A program made the translations under genes and the position numbers. Shown one piece after another: positions 16,589 to 25,111 of a stretch of DNA of 64,000 nt. Under the pieces are notes generated by a model. The model worked only from the letters and a program-made list of their open reading frames with translations, had not been told where the DNA came from and did no database searches. Source of the stretch: Saccharothrix tamanrassetensis (GTDB taxonomy: Bacteria; Actinomycetota; Actinomycetes; Mycobacteriales; Pseudonocardiaceae); the NCBI RefSeq assembly GCF_014203665.1, contig NZ_JACHJN010000015.1, forward strand, positions 90,416-154,415. Reading direction: 5' to 3'. Each line of letters opens with the position of its first letter. Positions within the stretch are counted from its first letter, which is position 1.

Positions 16589-16781
16589 ATCTCCTGCGGC
16601 GCCGGGTGTTCTCTGCTGTAGCCGACAGGCGGCAGGGGCCGCCCGGCGTCGCCAGCTGTGTTGCGCACCGGCCAGACTGAATAGGTCTGATAGGAGCTTG
16701 GTCCGACGCCGTTGCAAGCCTGTCGCTCCGCCCGCCGGTTCGCCGCTATCCGTTGGCGCAGCCTCACGAAGCACGGACCTC

Positions 16782-17201
16782 TCAACCGTCCAGATGGGCC
16801 GCGAGCCCGTCCAGGACGATGCCGAGTTGTCGTTCGAACCGCTGGTCGCCCTCGTCGTGAAGGTGCGCGGCGTCCTTGACCAGTGCGACGCCTCCTCCCC
16901 GCCAGGCCTCGCGCTGGACGATCGAGTACCGGTCCGGATCGGTCTCGGCGGCTTGGCGGCGTTCCTGTTCTTCGATGACGAAGCCGACGACGAACGCGGT
17001 GACCAGGTCGACGGCGTCGTCGACGTCGGCGAGCTTCCAGCCGGACGTGCTCCACCGTTCGAACCACGGCTTCTTCATGCGGACCACTTGGGGTCGGTGA
17101 GCCGCGTGCCGCTCAAGACGTGGGCCCCGTCGCGGTGGAGCAGGTACTCCGCGCGCAGCACACGGGCGTGGGAGGCCAGGTCGTCGCGCCACGTCCTGTC
17201 G
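16782..17201 (-). pseudogene. TetR-family regulator remnant (C-terminal domain, frameshifted)
   Basis: The minus strand encodes the ligand-binding half of a TetR repressor: RTWRDDLASHARVLRAEYLLHRDGAHVLSGTR (about 17201-17090) and then, in the next frame, MKKPWFERWSTSGWKLADVD through FVVGFVIEEQERR to the stop at 16782. The first part stops at 17075-17077 (TGA), overlapping the ATG at 17078 as ATGA, so a one-base shift separates the two parts. The DNA-binding N-terminus is missing; upstream sequence belongs to the Imm1 fragment. It could once have controlled the neighbouring secreted gene. Confidence 0.7.
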
Positions 17202-17552
17202 GTCCGGCCTCTGGTCGGTCCGCACGACCTGCCCGACCACATCGTCAAGATCGACATGGACGGGCGGGCGGGGATCGGCGCGATCCTGTTCGCCGGCCCC
17301 CGTGACATGCTGCCCTCCGACACACCGGATCTCGCCGGACTCGGCCCCGATGGCGGAGTCTGGGTCACCCGCGCGACGAACACGCCGGCACCCGACAACG
17401 CCCCACCGCTGTACATCGACAAGGCCACCCTGACCCAGTTCCCCCGCAGCGCGGCCCTGCCCCTGACCGTGTGGCGACGGGCACTGCACGAACTCGCCAC
17501 CACCGGGCTCCGACCGCCCAGCCTCCAGTGGCAAACCTCCGAGTACTACTGA
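17187..17552 (+). pseudogene. Imm1-like immunity protein, C-terminal fragment
   Basis: The plus-strand frame ending at 17552 reads HDLPDHIVKIDMDGRAGIGA, then PPLYIDKATLTQFPRSAALP and ALHELATTGLRPPSLQWQ. The closing pattern (LP...VRRALHEFLxTGxRPxxVxW) is that of Imm1-type immunity proteins, which neutralise polymorphic toxins. The N-terminal portion is absent and the first ~15 codons overlap the TetR remnant on the other strand, so two truncated genes are joined here. No toxin gene is present. Family call is by eye. Confidence 0.5.
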
Positions 17553-17768
17553 TGCGTTGACCACACGGCGTTCGCTGCGGTTGCGTGCTCGTTCGTGGCC
17601 TTGGGCGGCGAGGAGGTCGGGGTGGCGGGCGATGGCGTTGCGCCAGCGCACGGGTGTCTGAAGCCCACATGCCGGCCCGGTGTGGTTGGGGCGGTTCGAG
17701 TGGGCGATGACGAAGATCGCAGCGGCCCGGACTGGACCTCGAAGGCCTAGGTTGGGCTCAGACACATC

Positions 17769-17900
17769 TCAAAGTTGTTGAGCTGGCTCACTTGAGGTCT
17801 TCGGTGGCTTGTTGGCCGACAGGCTGTCCATGATGACGTAGATCGGTGCGCTGTCCGTCTGGCCGCCCTGATCGACCTCGGCCGCAGCGCTGACCTGCAT
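17769..17900 (-). pseudogene. IS630-type transposase fragment
   Basis: A 43-codon minus-strand frame (MQVSAAAEVDQGGQTDSAPI, then YVIMDSLSANKPPKT) contains the segment around the second catalytic Asp of IS630/Tc1 transposases, usually (I/V)xVxxDNLSAHK. Asn is changed to Ser here. Sequence either side has no transposase homology, and no terminal inverted repeats were seen. Confidence 0.5.
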
Positions 17901-18803
17901 CAAGCAACTCGCCAAAGCCATCACGTGAGATCAGCTCTGAGTGCACTTGGTACCCGTGATCGTGCCCGGAGTGGTGAGCGGAGATCACATTCTTGTCGGT
18001 CATGGTCGGTGTCTCGTCTCAGCATCGGAACCTTTGGCTCTGAGCCCTTTCACTCAGAAGAGTGGTTTTTTAGGAAGGGTCGATCTTCGATGTGATCGCT
18101 GTCGTGACATCGCGCGTGACACGAAACAAGGTCAAGCGTGAAGGTTCATGAGCTGCATGTGATCTCGAATGCGAGCGTCGTCGCAGGTAGATGATGGTGT
18201 GGCCACTGGTGGCCGCCCTCCGCACAGCGCGAGAACTAGTCGTCACCTGGTGAAACGAAGGAAGCGGTGAGGATTACCGTCGACCAAGGCGCGGTGGTGT
18301 CATGCCGGCTGCCGGGAGGACTTGGCCCGGCACGGCGACCTCGCCTGGAGGCATCGCGCCGATCCGGAACTGCTCGACGGTCAGTGTGCCGAGCAAGTCG
18401 TCGCCAGGCTCGGCGTTCTTCCTGAGTACCAGCTCTTCCAGGTAGGCGGCAGCTCCTGGCCAGCGGCCATGGCCTGTCCGGGGTCGGGCTCGTCAACAGG
18501 GCGTCGCTGAAACCGGTCCCGCAACACCTGTGGATCGGGTACGGGAACGTGACGCCCGCAGTCCGAGCACAACGGCGAGCGACCACCGCAGCGATCTGCC
18601 ATCGGGTCACCCCGTAGAACCCTCCGTGCCACGGACGGTGGGGTGACGTCGCTCGTCACTCCCGCGTCCGTGACCGGCACGACGTCCACTTCGACCGGAC
18701 CGGGTAATTTACCGCCACCATAGTTGTTTTCGCCGCTCGCAGATCCTGTCCGGCGCTTCTACTTGACGGTGCACGCGAACACCGTCACCGGAAGGAAAAG
18801 CGA
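17901..18803. other. About 900 bp without a supportable gene; AT-richer patch at 17.99-18.24 kb
   Basis: Weak codon bias in all frames and a local drop in GC, typical of decayed mobile DNA. The minus-strand reading from 18003 (MTDKNVISAHHSGHDHGYQV) has a plausible ATG but no known relatives I can name. The last ~80 bases before 18804 should hold the promoter of the ricin-like gene. Confidence 0.5.
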
Positions 18804-19286
18804 ATGAAGTTCGGACGAATCCCTGCCGCCGTCGTCGTGGCTGCTTCGGCGCTGCTCATCGCACCGACCTCCAACGCCGACCCGCTCGACACCCCACAGG
18901 ACGAGTGGGTGCTCGAAAGCGTCGCCCGGCCGGGCGATGTGTGGGACCAGACCAACTGGGCCTGGGATCCCGAATACCCGGTCATCCCCCACCCCTCCCA
19001 CGGAGAGGACAACCAGACCTGGTTCATCTCCGACGACGGCACCGTCAGGGACAAGAGGTACGGATGGTGTGCGACGGCGATCGACGACAAGCTGGCAGGC
19101 CGACCCTGCGACGGCTCCGCGGATCAACGGTGGGTCGGCAATTCCCCTGACGGCTACCACTCCTGGCTGTTCGAGTTGGGGAACACCGGCCGTTGCGTCA
19201 CGCACAACGGCGTCTACAAGGAACTGATCCTCACGTCGTGCGACTCTGAGCGGCACGACCAGCGCTGGATCATCCACAAGCGATAG
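18804..19286 (+). CDS. Small secreted ricin-type (beta-trefoil-like) protein
   Basis: 160 residues. A signal peptide (MKFGRIPAAVVVAASALLIA, cleavage near TSNA-DP) sends it outside. The mature part shows repeated Q-x-W-type elements (NQTWFIS, DQRWVGN, DQRWIIH) with disulfide-capable cysteines (YGWCATAI; RPCDG; GRCVTHNG; LTSCDS), which is the pattern of a ricin-B carbohydrate-binding fold, here reduced to about one trefoil with no catalytic domain. The GGAAGGAAAAGCG ribosome site precedes the ATG. Sugar ligand unknown. Confidence 0.75.
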   Translation: MKFGRIPAAVVVAASALLIAPTSNADPLDTPQDEWVLESVARPGDVWDQTNWAWDPEYPVIPHPSHGEDNQTWFISDDGTVRDKRYGWCATAIDDKLAGRPCDGSADQRWVGNSPDGYHSWLFELGNTGRCVTHNGVYKELILTSCDSERHDQRWIIHKR

Positions 19287-19623
19287 CCGGGAGCGCGTCG
19301 GCCGGGTGCGTCCCGGTCGACGCGCCGCGATCGGTTCACGCCCGTCGAATCGGTCGCCGTCACCGGACACACGGCATCACCCAGCCTCGATGCCGGGGGT
19401 GGGTTCGTGCCGGCGGCCGGTCGTAGGGGGCGTCGGTCGGCGGACTCGTGTCGCGCCGACGTCGCCCCCGCGTGGCGATCCGGGCATTCCCTGTAACCAC
19501 AACGAACTCCGGGTGACCCGACTCACCGCTGTCCCATGGTCCGATCGCATCCCACATGAGGTGGAATGCCTGTGGGGGTGGATACCCCCGCGTGACGGTG
19601 ACAGGTGATCGAGGAGTGGGTAC
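19287..19623. other. Leader/intergenic region before gdhA
   Basis: 337 bases with no gene. A short hairpin, GGGGGT-GGAT-ACCCCC (19574-19589), sits ~35 bases before the gdhA start, just upstream of the GAGGAG ribosome site (19611-19616), and could affect mRNA structure. No recognisable riboswitch was found. Confidence 0.4.
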
Positions 19624-20970
19624 GTGCCGATCCTGGACGAGAAGTTGGGCGACATCTACGACGAGGTGTTGCGCCGGAACCCCGGTGAGGACGAGTTCCA
19701 CCAGGCGGTGCGCGAGGTGCTGGACAGCCTCGGTCCGGTGGTGGCCAAGCACCCGGAGTACACCGACGCCGCGGTGATCCGCCGGTTGTGCGAGCCCGAG
19801 CGGCAGATCATCTTCCGCGTCCCGTGGGTCGACGACTCGGGTGCGGTGCGGATCAACCGGGGTTTCAGGGTCGAGTTCAACTCCGCCCTCGGGCCGTACA
19901 AGGGGGGCCTGCGGTTCCACCCCACCGTGTACCTGGGGATCGTCAAGTTCCTCGGTTTCGAGCAGATCTTCAAGAACTCGCTCACCGGCATGCCCATCGG
20001 GGGTGGCAAGGGCGGGTCGGACTTCGACCCCAAGGGCCGTTCCGACGGCGAGGTCATGCGCTTCTGCCAGGCGTTCATGACCGAGCTCTACCGGCACATC
20101 GGCGAGCACACCGACGTGCCCGCCGGCGACATCGGGGTCGGCGGCCGGGAGATCGGCTACCTGTTCGGCCAGTACAAGCGCATCACCAACCGCTACGAGT
20201 CCGGCGTGCTCACCGGCAAGGGGCTGACCTGGGGCGGTTCGCAGGTGCGGACCGAGGCGACCGGCTACGGCACGGTGTTCTTCGTCGAGGAGATGCTGAA
20301 GGTCCGCGGCGACTCGTTCGACGGCAAGAAGGTGGTGGTCTCCGGGTCCGGGAACGTCGCCATCTACGCGGCGGAGAAGGTCCGGCAGCTCGGTGGCACG
20401 GTGATCGCCTGCTCCGACTCCAACGGCTACGTGGTCGACGAGCACGGCATCGACCTCGACCTGCTCAAGGAGGTCAAGGAGAAGCGCCGGGCCCGCATCT
20501 CGACCTACGCCGAGACACGTTCCGGGGCCCGGTACGTCGAGGGCGGGTCGGTCTGGGACGTCCCGTGCGACATCGCGCTGCCCTGCGCGACGCAGAACGA
20601 GCTCAACGGGCGTGACGCCGCCGTGCTGATCGACAACGGGTGCGCCATCGTCGCCGAGGGCGCCAACATGCCGTGCACCCCGGACGCCGTGCGGCTGTTC
20701 GCCGAAGCCGGCGTCCTCTTCGCCCCGGGCAAGGCCGCCAACGCGGGCGGTGTGGCCACCAGCGCCCTGGAGATGCAGCAGAACGCGTCCCGGGACTCCT
20801 GGAGCTTCGACCACACCGAACGGCGGCTCGCGGACATCATGCACGGCATCCACGACCGCTGCCTGGAGGCCGCCGACCGCTACGGCAAGCCCGGGAACTA
20901 CCTGGCCGGGGCGAACATCGCCGGCTTCATCCAGGTCGCCGACGCGATGCTCGCCCTCGGTGTGATCTGA
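19624..20970 (+). CDS. gdhA: NADP-type glutamate dehydrogenase
   Basis: 448 residues, the usual length of the hexameric NADP-dependent enzyme, which aminates 2-oxoglutarate to glutamate with ammonium. Visible are the substrate-binding segment GPYKGGLRFHPTVYLGIVKF, the catalytic region MPIGGGKGGSDFDPKG (Lys129 in GGGKGG), the dinucleotide loop SGSGNVAIYAAEKVRQLG and the C-terminal NAGGVATSALEMQQNASR. The start is GTG at 19624 behind GAGGAG. It is an ordinary housekeeping nitrogen-assimilation gene standing alone before the defence operon. Confidence 0.96.
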   Translation: MPILDEKLGDIYDEVLRRNPGEDEFHQAVREVLDSLGPVVAKHPEYTDAAVIRRLCEPERQIIFRVPWVDDSGAVRINRGFRVEFNSALGPYKGGLRFHPTVYLGIVKFLGFEQIFKNSLTGMPIGGGKGGSDFDPKGRSDGEVMRFCQAFMTELYRHIGEHTDVPAGDIGVGGREIGYLFGQYKRITNRYESGVLTGKGLTWGGSQVRTEATGYGTVFFVEEMLKVRGDSFDGKKVVVSGSGNVAIYAAEKVRQLGGTVIACSDSNGYVVDEHGIDLDLLKEVKEKRRARISTYAETRSGARYVEGGSVWDVPCDIALPCATQNELNGRDAAVLIDNGCAIVAEGANMPCTPDAVRLFAEAGVLFAPGKAANAGGVATSALEMQQNASRDSWSFDHTERRLADIMHGIHDRCLEAADRYGKPGNYLAGANIAGFIQVADAMLALGVI

Positions 20971-21054
20971 ACCGCGCGACTCCTCCCGGTCGTGGGCCGG
21001 GTGCCGATCCGGGCGTCCAGCCCCGGTGCGACGGGCCTCTGACAGGATCGGCGC

Positions 21055-22290
21055 GTGCGCTCGTCGGACGGACTCGGCTCGGCCCACCTGCTGCCGCTGT
21101 GGAGGGTCGTGCACGACCGGCTGTCGTCGGGGCGGCAGGTCACCCGGGTCAAGGTCGGCCCCCTCGACGACGAGCAGCGGTCGGCCCTGGCGGACCTGCT
21201 GGGTTCGGAACGCCTGCCGGGCGAGTACGCGACGGTGTCCCTCGCCGCGCTCGACGAGCTGCTGCTGTCCTCCGTGGGTGCGGGCGTGCGCGAGGTCGTG
21301 GCGTCCCTGCTGGGTCCGCTGGACGACCGGGCCGGCCGGCGGGCGCTCGGGGACGCGGCGCGAGCCGAGCTGTGGGCCTGGCTGTCCGGGCACCCCGTGG
21401 TGACCGCCCAGCCGGCGCTGCGGGAGTGGGTGGACGCCGTCCGGCGGGCGGGGCTCGTCGGCGGTTCCGTCGAGCGCACGCGGGCCGATCTCGACCGGGC
21501 CTTGCGGGTCGTCGGCGCGTTGCCCGGGGCGGGGGTGCCGCTGCCGGTGCTGGCCGAGCGGGTGCTCGGTGACCCGCACGCCCTGGACGAAGGAACCCGG
21601 TGCGCCGGGCTGGTCCTGCGCGCGTTGGCGGCGGTCTACGGCGTCGACCCGTCTCGGGACGCGCAGGAGCGGCGTGCGCTGTGGGAGCGCACGGGGGTGG
21701 TCGAGGACGAGCTGTCGTCGGTCGTCCTGGCGGCGGGTCTGCGGTTGCGCGGTGATGATGTCGGCAGTCGGGTGCTGCACGCGTGCGCGGACTCCGGACA
21801 CGTCGCGGCGTTGACGTTGGCGCAGGTGCGGGCCACGTCGTTCGTCGGGGTGCCGGGGGACGTGTGGGTGTTCGAGAACCCGAGCGTGCCGGCGGTGGCG
21901 GTCGCCCGGTTCGGTGGTTCGTGCCCGCCGGTGGTGTGCACGTCGGGCTGGCCGAACAGCGCGGTGATCGCGCTGCTACGAGGTTTGTCCGTAGCCGGGG
22001 CGGCTCTCCACTACCACGGCGACTTCGACGGCGAGGGCGTTCGGATCGCCGCGCACGTGATGGCGCGCACCGGCGCCGCGCCGTGGCACATGGCCACCGA
22101 CGACTACCTGCTGGCGCTGCGCGACGCACGCGTCGGCACGCCCGTGGGGCGGGTCACCGAAGCGCCCTGGGACGGTGGACTGGCAGACGCGATGCGCGAG
22201 CACGGATCGGCGGTGCCGGAGGAGCGGGTCACCGCGCGGCTGCTGGACGAACTCGATGATTGCGGAGGGCCTGTCGGTGGCCTGCCGTAG
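21055..22290 (+). CDS. jetD: Wadjet-type JetD nuclease subunit (TIGR02679/DUF2399, TOPRIM fold)
   Basis: 411 residues of the TIGR02679 family. The C-terminal third has a TOPRIM-like centre: VWVFENPSV with Glu274 and LHYHGDFDGEGVRIAAHV with Asp323 and Asp325, the acidic triad expected for metal-dependent cleavage. The N-terminal part (DUF3323-like) is an all-alpha/beta arm. In Wadjet systems JetD nicks or cuts plasmid DNA that the SMC-like JetABC motor has extruded. It is the first gene here, 29 bases before jetA; in the arrangement I know, jetD is usually last. GTG start at 21055. Confidence 0.85.
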   Translation: MRSSDGLGSAHLLPLWRVVHDRLSSGRQVTRVKVGPLDDEQRSALADLLGSERLPGEYATVSLAALDELLLSSVGAGVREVVASLLGPLDDRAGRRALGDAARAELWAWLSGHPVVTAQPALREWVDAVRRAGLVGGSVERTRADLDRALRVVGALPGAGVPLPVLAERVLGDPHALDEGTRCAGLVLRALAAVYGVDPSRDAQERRALWERTGVVEDELSSVVLAAGLRLRGDDVGSRVLHACADSGHVAALTLAQVRATSFVGVPGDVWVFENPSVPAVAVARFGGSCPPVVCTSGWPNSAVIALLRGLSVAGAALHYHGDFDGEGVRIAAHVMARTGAAPWHMATDDYLLALRDARVGTPVGRVTEAPWDGGLADAMREHGSAVPEERVTARLLDELDDCGGPVGGLP

Positions 22291-22319
22291 CGTGCTCGGC
22301 GCGTGGGAAGGGGGCGTTC

Positions 22320-23882
22320 GTGGGGGCCATGCGCGTGCCGCCGGAGATGTTCCGGTTCACCAGCGGCGAGCGGGCCGAGCTCTACGTCGCGATCCTGCAC
22401 GCGTTCGGTGAGGCCAACGAACGCCTGGAGACCACTCTCGGGGTGGACGACGTGCGGACGAGGCTCCGGTCGGTCGGGTGGCTCGACTCGCTGGACGACA
22501 AGGACCTCATCGAGGCGCTGGGTAGCCTGCGCGACTGGAAGCTGCTCGACGTCACCCAGAACCACGCCGAGAACTACCGGACCGCCGACGAGTACGAGCG
22601 GCGCAACCTCCAGTACTCGCTGACCAGGCGCGGTGAGGCCGCCCTGGCCGGGGTGGTGCACGCGATGAGCGTGCTGGCCTCGACGGGAGCGCTCCAGACG
22701 GCTGTGCTGGACGCGATCGCGGATCGGCTCGGCGAACTGGCCGCGCACCTGGGTGACCCCGCTGTGCCGGATCGCAGGATCTTCAGCACGCTGGTCGAGC
22801 TCGAAGGTCACCTGGAGGCGCTGCGGGGCAACACCAAGCAGTTCAACGGCGCGCTGCAACGCCTGCTGCGTGCCGAGGGCGCGGACCAGGAGACGTTCCG
22901 CGAGGTCAAGGCGGCGACCGTGGCCTACCTGCAGGAGTTCACCACGAACCTGGAGCAGCGGGCGCACGCGATCGCCAACCGGATCGAGCGGGTCGAGGAC
23001 CACGGGGTGGCTCTTCTCCACCACCGCGCGCTGATCGGCGCCGAACTACCGCCCACCGCCGGGGACGATCCGGGCGTGGCGTGGATGGAACTGCGCCGGA
23101 CCAGGTGGGAGGGGTTGCGGGCGTGGTTCTCGCCGGTGGACGGCAGCGTGCCCAGAGTGCAACAGCTGTTCGTGGTCGCCAGACGGGCGATCATCGCGTT
23201 GTTGCAGGTCCTGGACCGGATCACCGAGTCGCGACGCAGGTCGACCAGCGCGGCGGCCGACTTCCGCGAGCTGGCGCGCTGGTTCGCGGCCGCACCGTCG
23301 GAGGAGGACCTGCACCTGCTGTGGTCCACCGCCTTCGGGCTCGGTTCGGCCCGGCACGCGCACCTCGCGCACCCCGACCCGGAACTGGTCAGCTCGTCGG
23401 CCCGGTGGACCGATGCGCCGCCGGTGGAGGTGTCCGCCCTCCTGCGCAGCTCCGGGCGGACCGAGCGGTTCAGCCGGACCGGACGGGTGCGCGACGTCAC
23501 CGCGGTCAAGGCGACGCGCGTCGAGCGGGCCCGTGCGGAACGGGCGGCTTTGAAGGTCGCGTGGGACCGCCTGGACACCGGTGGCGGTATCCGGCTGTCC
23601 CAGTTCGAGCTGCTGGACCACGATGTGCTCGAACGGCTGCTGGACCTGCTCGGACGGGCCCTGGCCACGGCGCCCGACCGGCACGGTGCCCACCGGGCCG
23701 GCACGGGCGACGGGCGGGTGGAGATCCTGCTGAAACCACCGGCGGCACACCGGGTCCAGGCCGTGATCAGGACGCCGCGCGGCGTGTTCACCAGCCCCGA
23801 CTACGACGTCGAGATCCGCACGGCGGGCGGTCGCCCGGCGCGGCGGTCGCCGGGTGCTGCCGAAGGAACGGCGGCCGGATGA
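22320..23882 (+). CDS. jetA: Wadjet-type JetA, kleisin-like subunit (TIGR02677/DUF2397)
   Basis: About 520 residues of TIGR02677. N-terminal winged-helix segment (MFRFTSGERAELYVAILHAF, then TRLRSVGWLDSLDDKDLIEA) followed by long helices (EFTTNLEQRAHAIANRIERV) as expected for a MukF/kleisin-like bridge that closes the SMC ring. The GTG at 22320 is chosen because GGAAGGGGG (about 22305-22313) lies the right distance upstream; ATG 22329 is an alternative. The stop overlaps the jetB start as ATGA. Part of a single operon jetD-A-B-C. Confidence 0.85.
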   Translation: MGAMRVPPEMFRFTSGERAELYVAILHAFGEANERLETTLGVDDVRTRLRSVGWLDSLDDKDLIEALGSLRDWKLLDVTQNHAENYRTADEYERRNLQYSLTRRGEAALAGVVHAMSVLASTGALQTAVLDAIADRLGELAAHLGDPAVPDRRIFSTLVELEGHLEALRGNTKQFNGALQRLLRAEGADQETFREVKAATVAYLQEFTTNLEQRAHAIANRIERVEDHGVALLHHRALIGAELPPTAGDDPGVAWMELRRTRWEGLRAWFSPVDGSVPRVQQLFVVARRAIIALLQVLDRITESRRRSTSAAADFRELARWFAAAPSEEDLHLLWSTAFGLGSARHAHLAHPDPELVSSSARWTDAPPVEVSALLRSSGRTERFSRTGRVRDVTAVKATRVERARAERAALKVAWDRLDTGGGIRLSQFELLDHDVLERLLDLLGRALATAPDRHGAHRAGTGDGRVEILLKPPAAHRVQAVIRTPRGVFTSPDYDVEIRTAGGRPARRSPGAAEGTAAG

Positions 23883-25111
23883 GCAACCTCGCGAACCAGC
23901 TGGTCGTCGCGGAGCGCGAGGAGGTCGCGCGGGCGATCCGACTGCTGCTGGCGACGCCGTTGATCGGCGCCAGGACCGCGCCGGAGGCCTTCGACCTCGT
24001 CCGCAGGCGGCGGGAACCCGTCGGGAAGTGGTTCGACTACTACTGCGGGTGGACGTTGGTGGTCGAACCGCGCCTGGGGTACGCGCGGTTGGTGAAGGTC
24101 CGGGTCGCCACCGCCCCCACTCGCCCGGCGCGGCGGCACCGCACGGGGCGGGCCCCGTTCGACCGCCGCCGGTACACCTTGCTGTGCGTGGTGGCCGCCG
24201 AGCTGATGGGGGTTCCGGTGACCACCATCGGACTGCTGGCGGACCGCGTCGTCCAGGCGGCGGCCGCGGACCCGGCGCTGCCGCCGTTCGACACGTCCAG
24301 CCGCACCGAGCGGATGGCGTTCGTCGACGCGCTGCGCCTGCTGGAGTCGTTCGGTGCGGTGGAGGTGGTGGACGGCGCCACCGAGTCGTTCGTCGACTCC
24401 GCCGCCGCGAAGGTCCTCTACCGGGTGGACGCGACGCTGCTGATGCGCCTGCTGGCGGCCCCGGTCGGCGCTTCGCAGGTGGCGGTGCCGGCTGACGAGA
24501 TCCCGCTGCGCTTCCCGGAACTGCCGGCCGCGCTGTCCCGCGAACGGCGCTACGGCGACGCCGACGAGCCGGTGTCCGAGGTGCAGCGCAACCTGTGGCT
24601 GCGGCACTCGGTGTTCCGCAAGCTGGTCGAGGACCCGGTCGTGCACCGCGACGAGCTGACCACCGCGGAACTCGGCTACCTGTCGTCGCCGACCGGTGGG
24701 CAGCTCCTGCGCCGGGCCGCCGACCAAGCGGGGTTCCTGGTCGAGGAACGCGCCGAAGGCGTCATGCTGATCGACCCGGACGGCCTGGCCACGGACAGCC
24801 GGTTCCCCGACGACTTCGGCAACGCCAAGGTCGCCGCCCTGCTGCTCCTCGACGTGGTCACGTCCGCGTCCGGACCGGTCGCGGTGGAACAGCTGCGCGC
24901 GGAGGCCGACGCGCTGCTGAGCCGCTTCCCCAAGTGGGCCAAGGGCTATCGCAGCGAGGACGGAGCCCTGCGGCTGGTCGCCGACGCGCTGGACGTGCTC
25001 GGCGCGTTCGGCCTCGTCCGGGTCGACGGCGGAGTGGTGCGCGCCCGCCCCGCCGCCGCCCGCTACGCGGTGACCCGAACCAGTACCGATGACGGCGAGG
25101 ACGAGCCATGA
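23879..25111 (+). CDS. jetB: Wadjet-type JetB, KITE-like subunit (TIGR02678/DUF2398)
   Basis: 410 residues of TIGR02678, opening with helices (EREEVARAIRLLLATPLIGA) and the conserved WFDYYCGWTLVVEPRLGYARLVK, then winged-helix repeats (for example LLCVVAAELMGVPVTTIGLLADRVV and VAALLLLDVVTSASGPVAVEQLRAEA). In the complex the MukE/KITE-like JetB binds JetA and the SMC heads. It overlaps jetA by ATGA at 23879-23882 and jetC by ATGA at 25108-25111, so stoichiometric coupled translation is likely. Confidence 0.85.
   Translation: MSNLANQLVVAEREEVARAIRLLLATPLIGARTAPEAFDLVRRRREPVGKWFDYYCGWTLVVEPRLGYARLVKVRVATAPTRPARRHRTGRAPFDRRRYTLLCVVAAELMGVPVTTIGLLADRVVQAAAADPALPPFDTSSRTERMAFVDALRLLESFGAVEVVDGATESFVDSAAAKVLYRVDATLLMRLLAAPVGASQVAVPADEIPLRFPELPAALSRERRYGDADEPVSEVQRNLWLRHSVFRKLVEDPVVHRDELTTAELGYLSSPTGGQLLRRAADQAGFLVEERAEGVMLIDPDGLATDSRFPDDFGNAKVAALLLLDVVTSASGPVAVEQLRAEADALLSRFPKWAKGYRSEDGALRLVADALDVLGAFGLVRVDGGVVRARPAAARYAVTRTSTDDGEDEP

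Noticed and set aside
18236..18689. Overlapping minus-strand frames with Cys pairs (CSDCGRH)
   Set aside because: The cysteine motif is isolated and the frames are in decayed DNA; a zinc protein cannot be supported.
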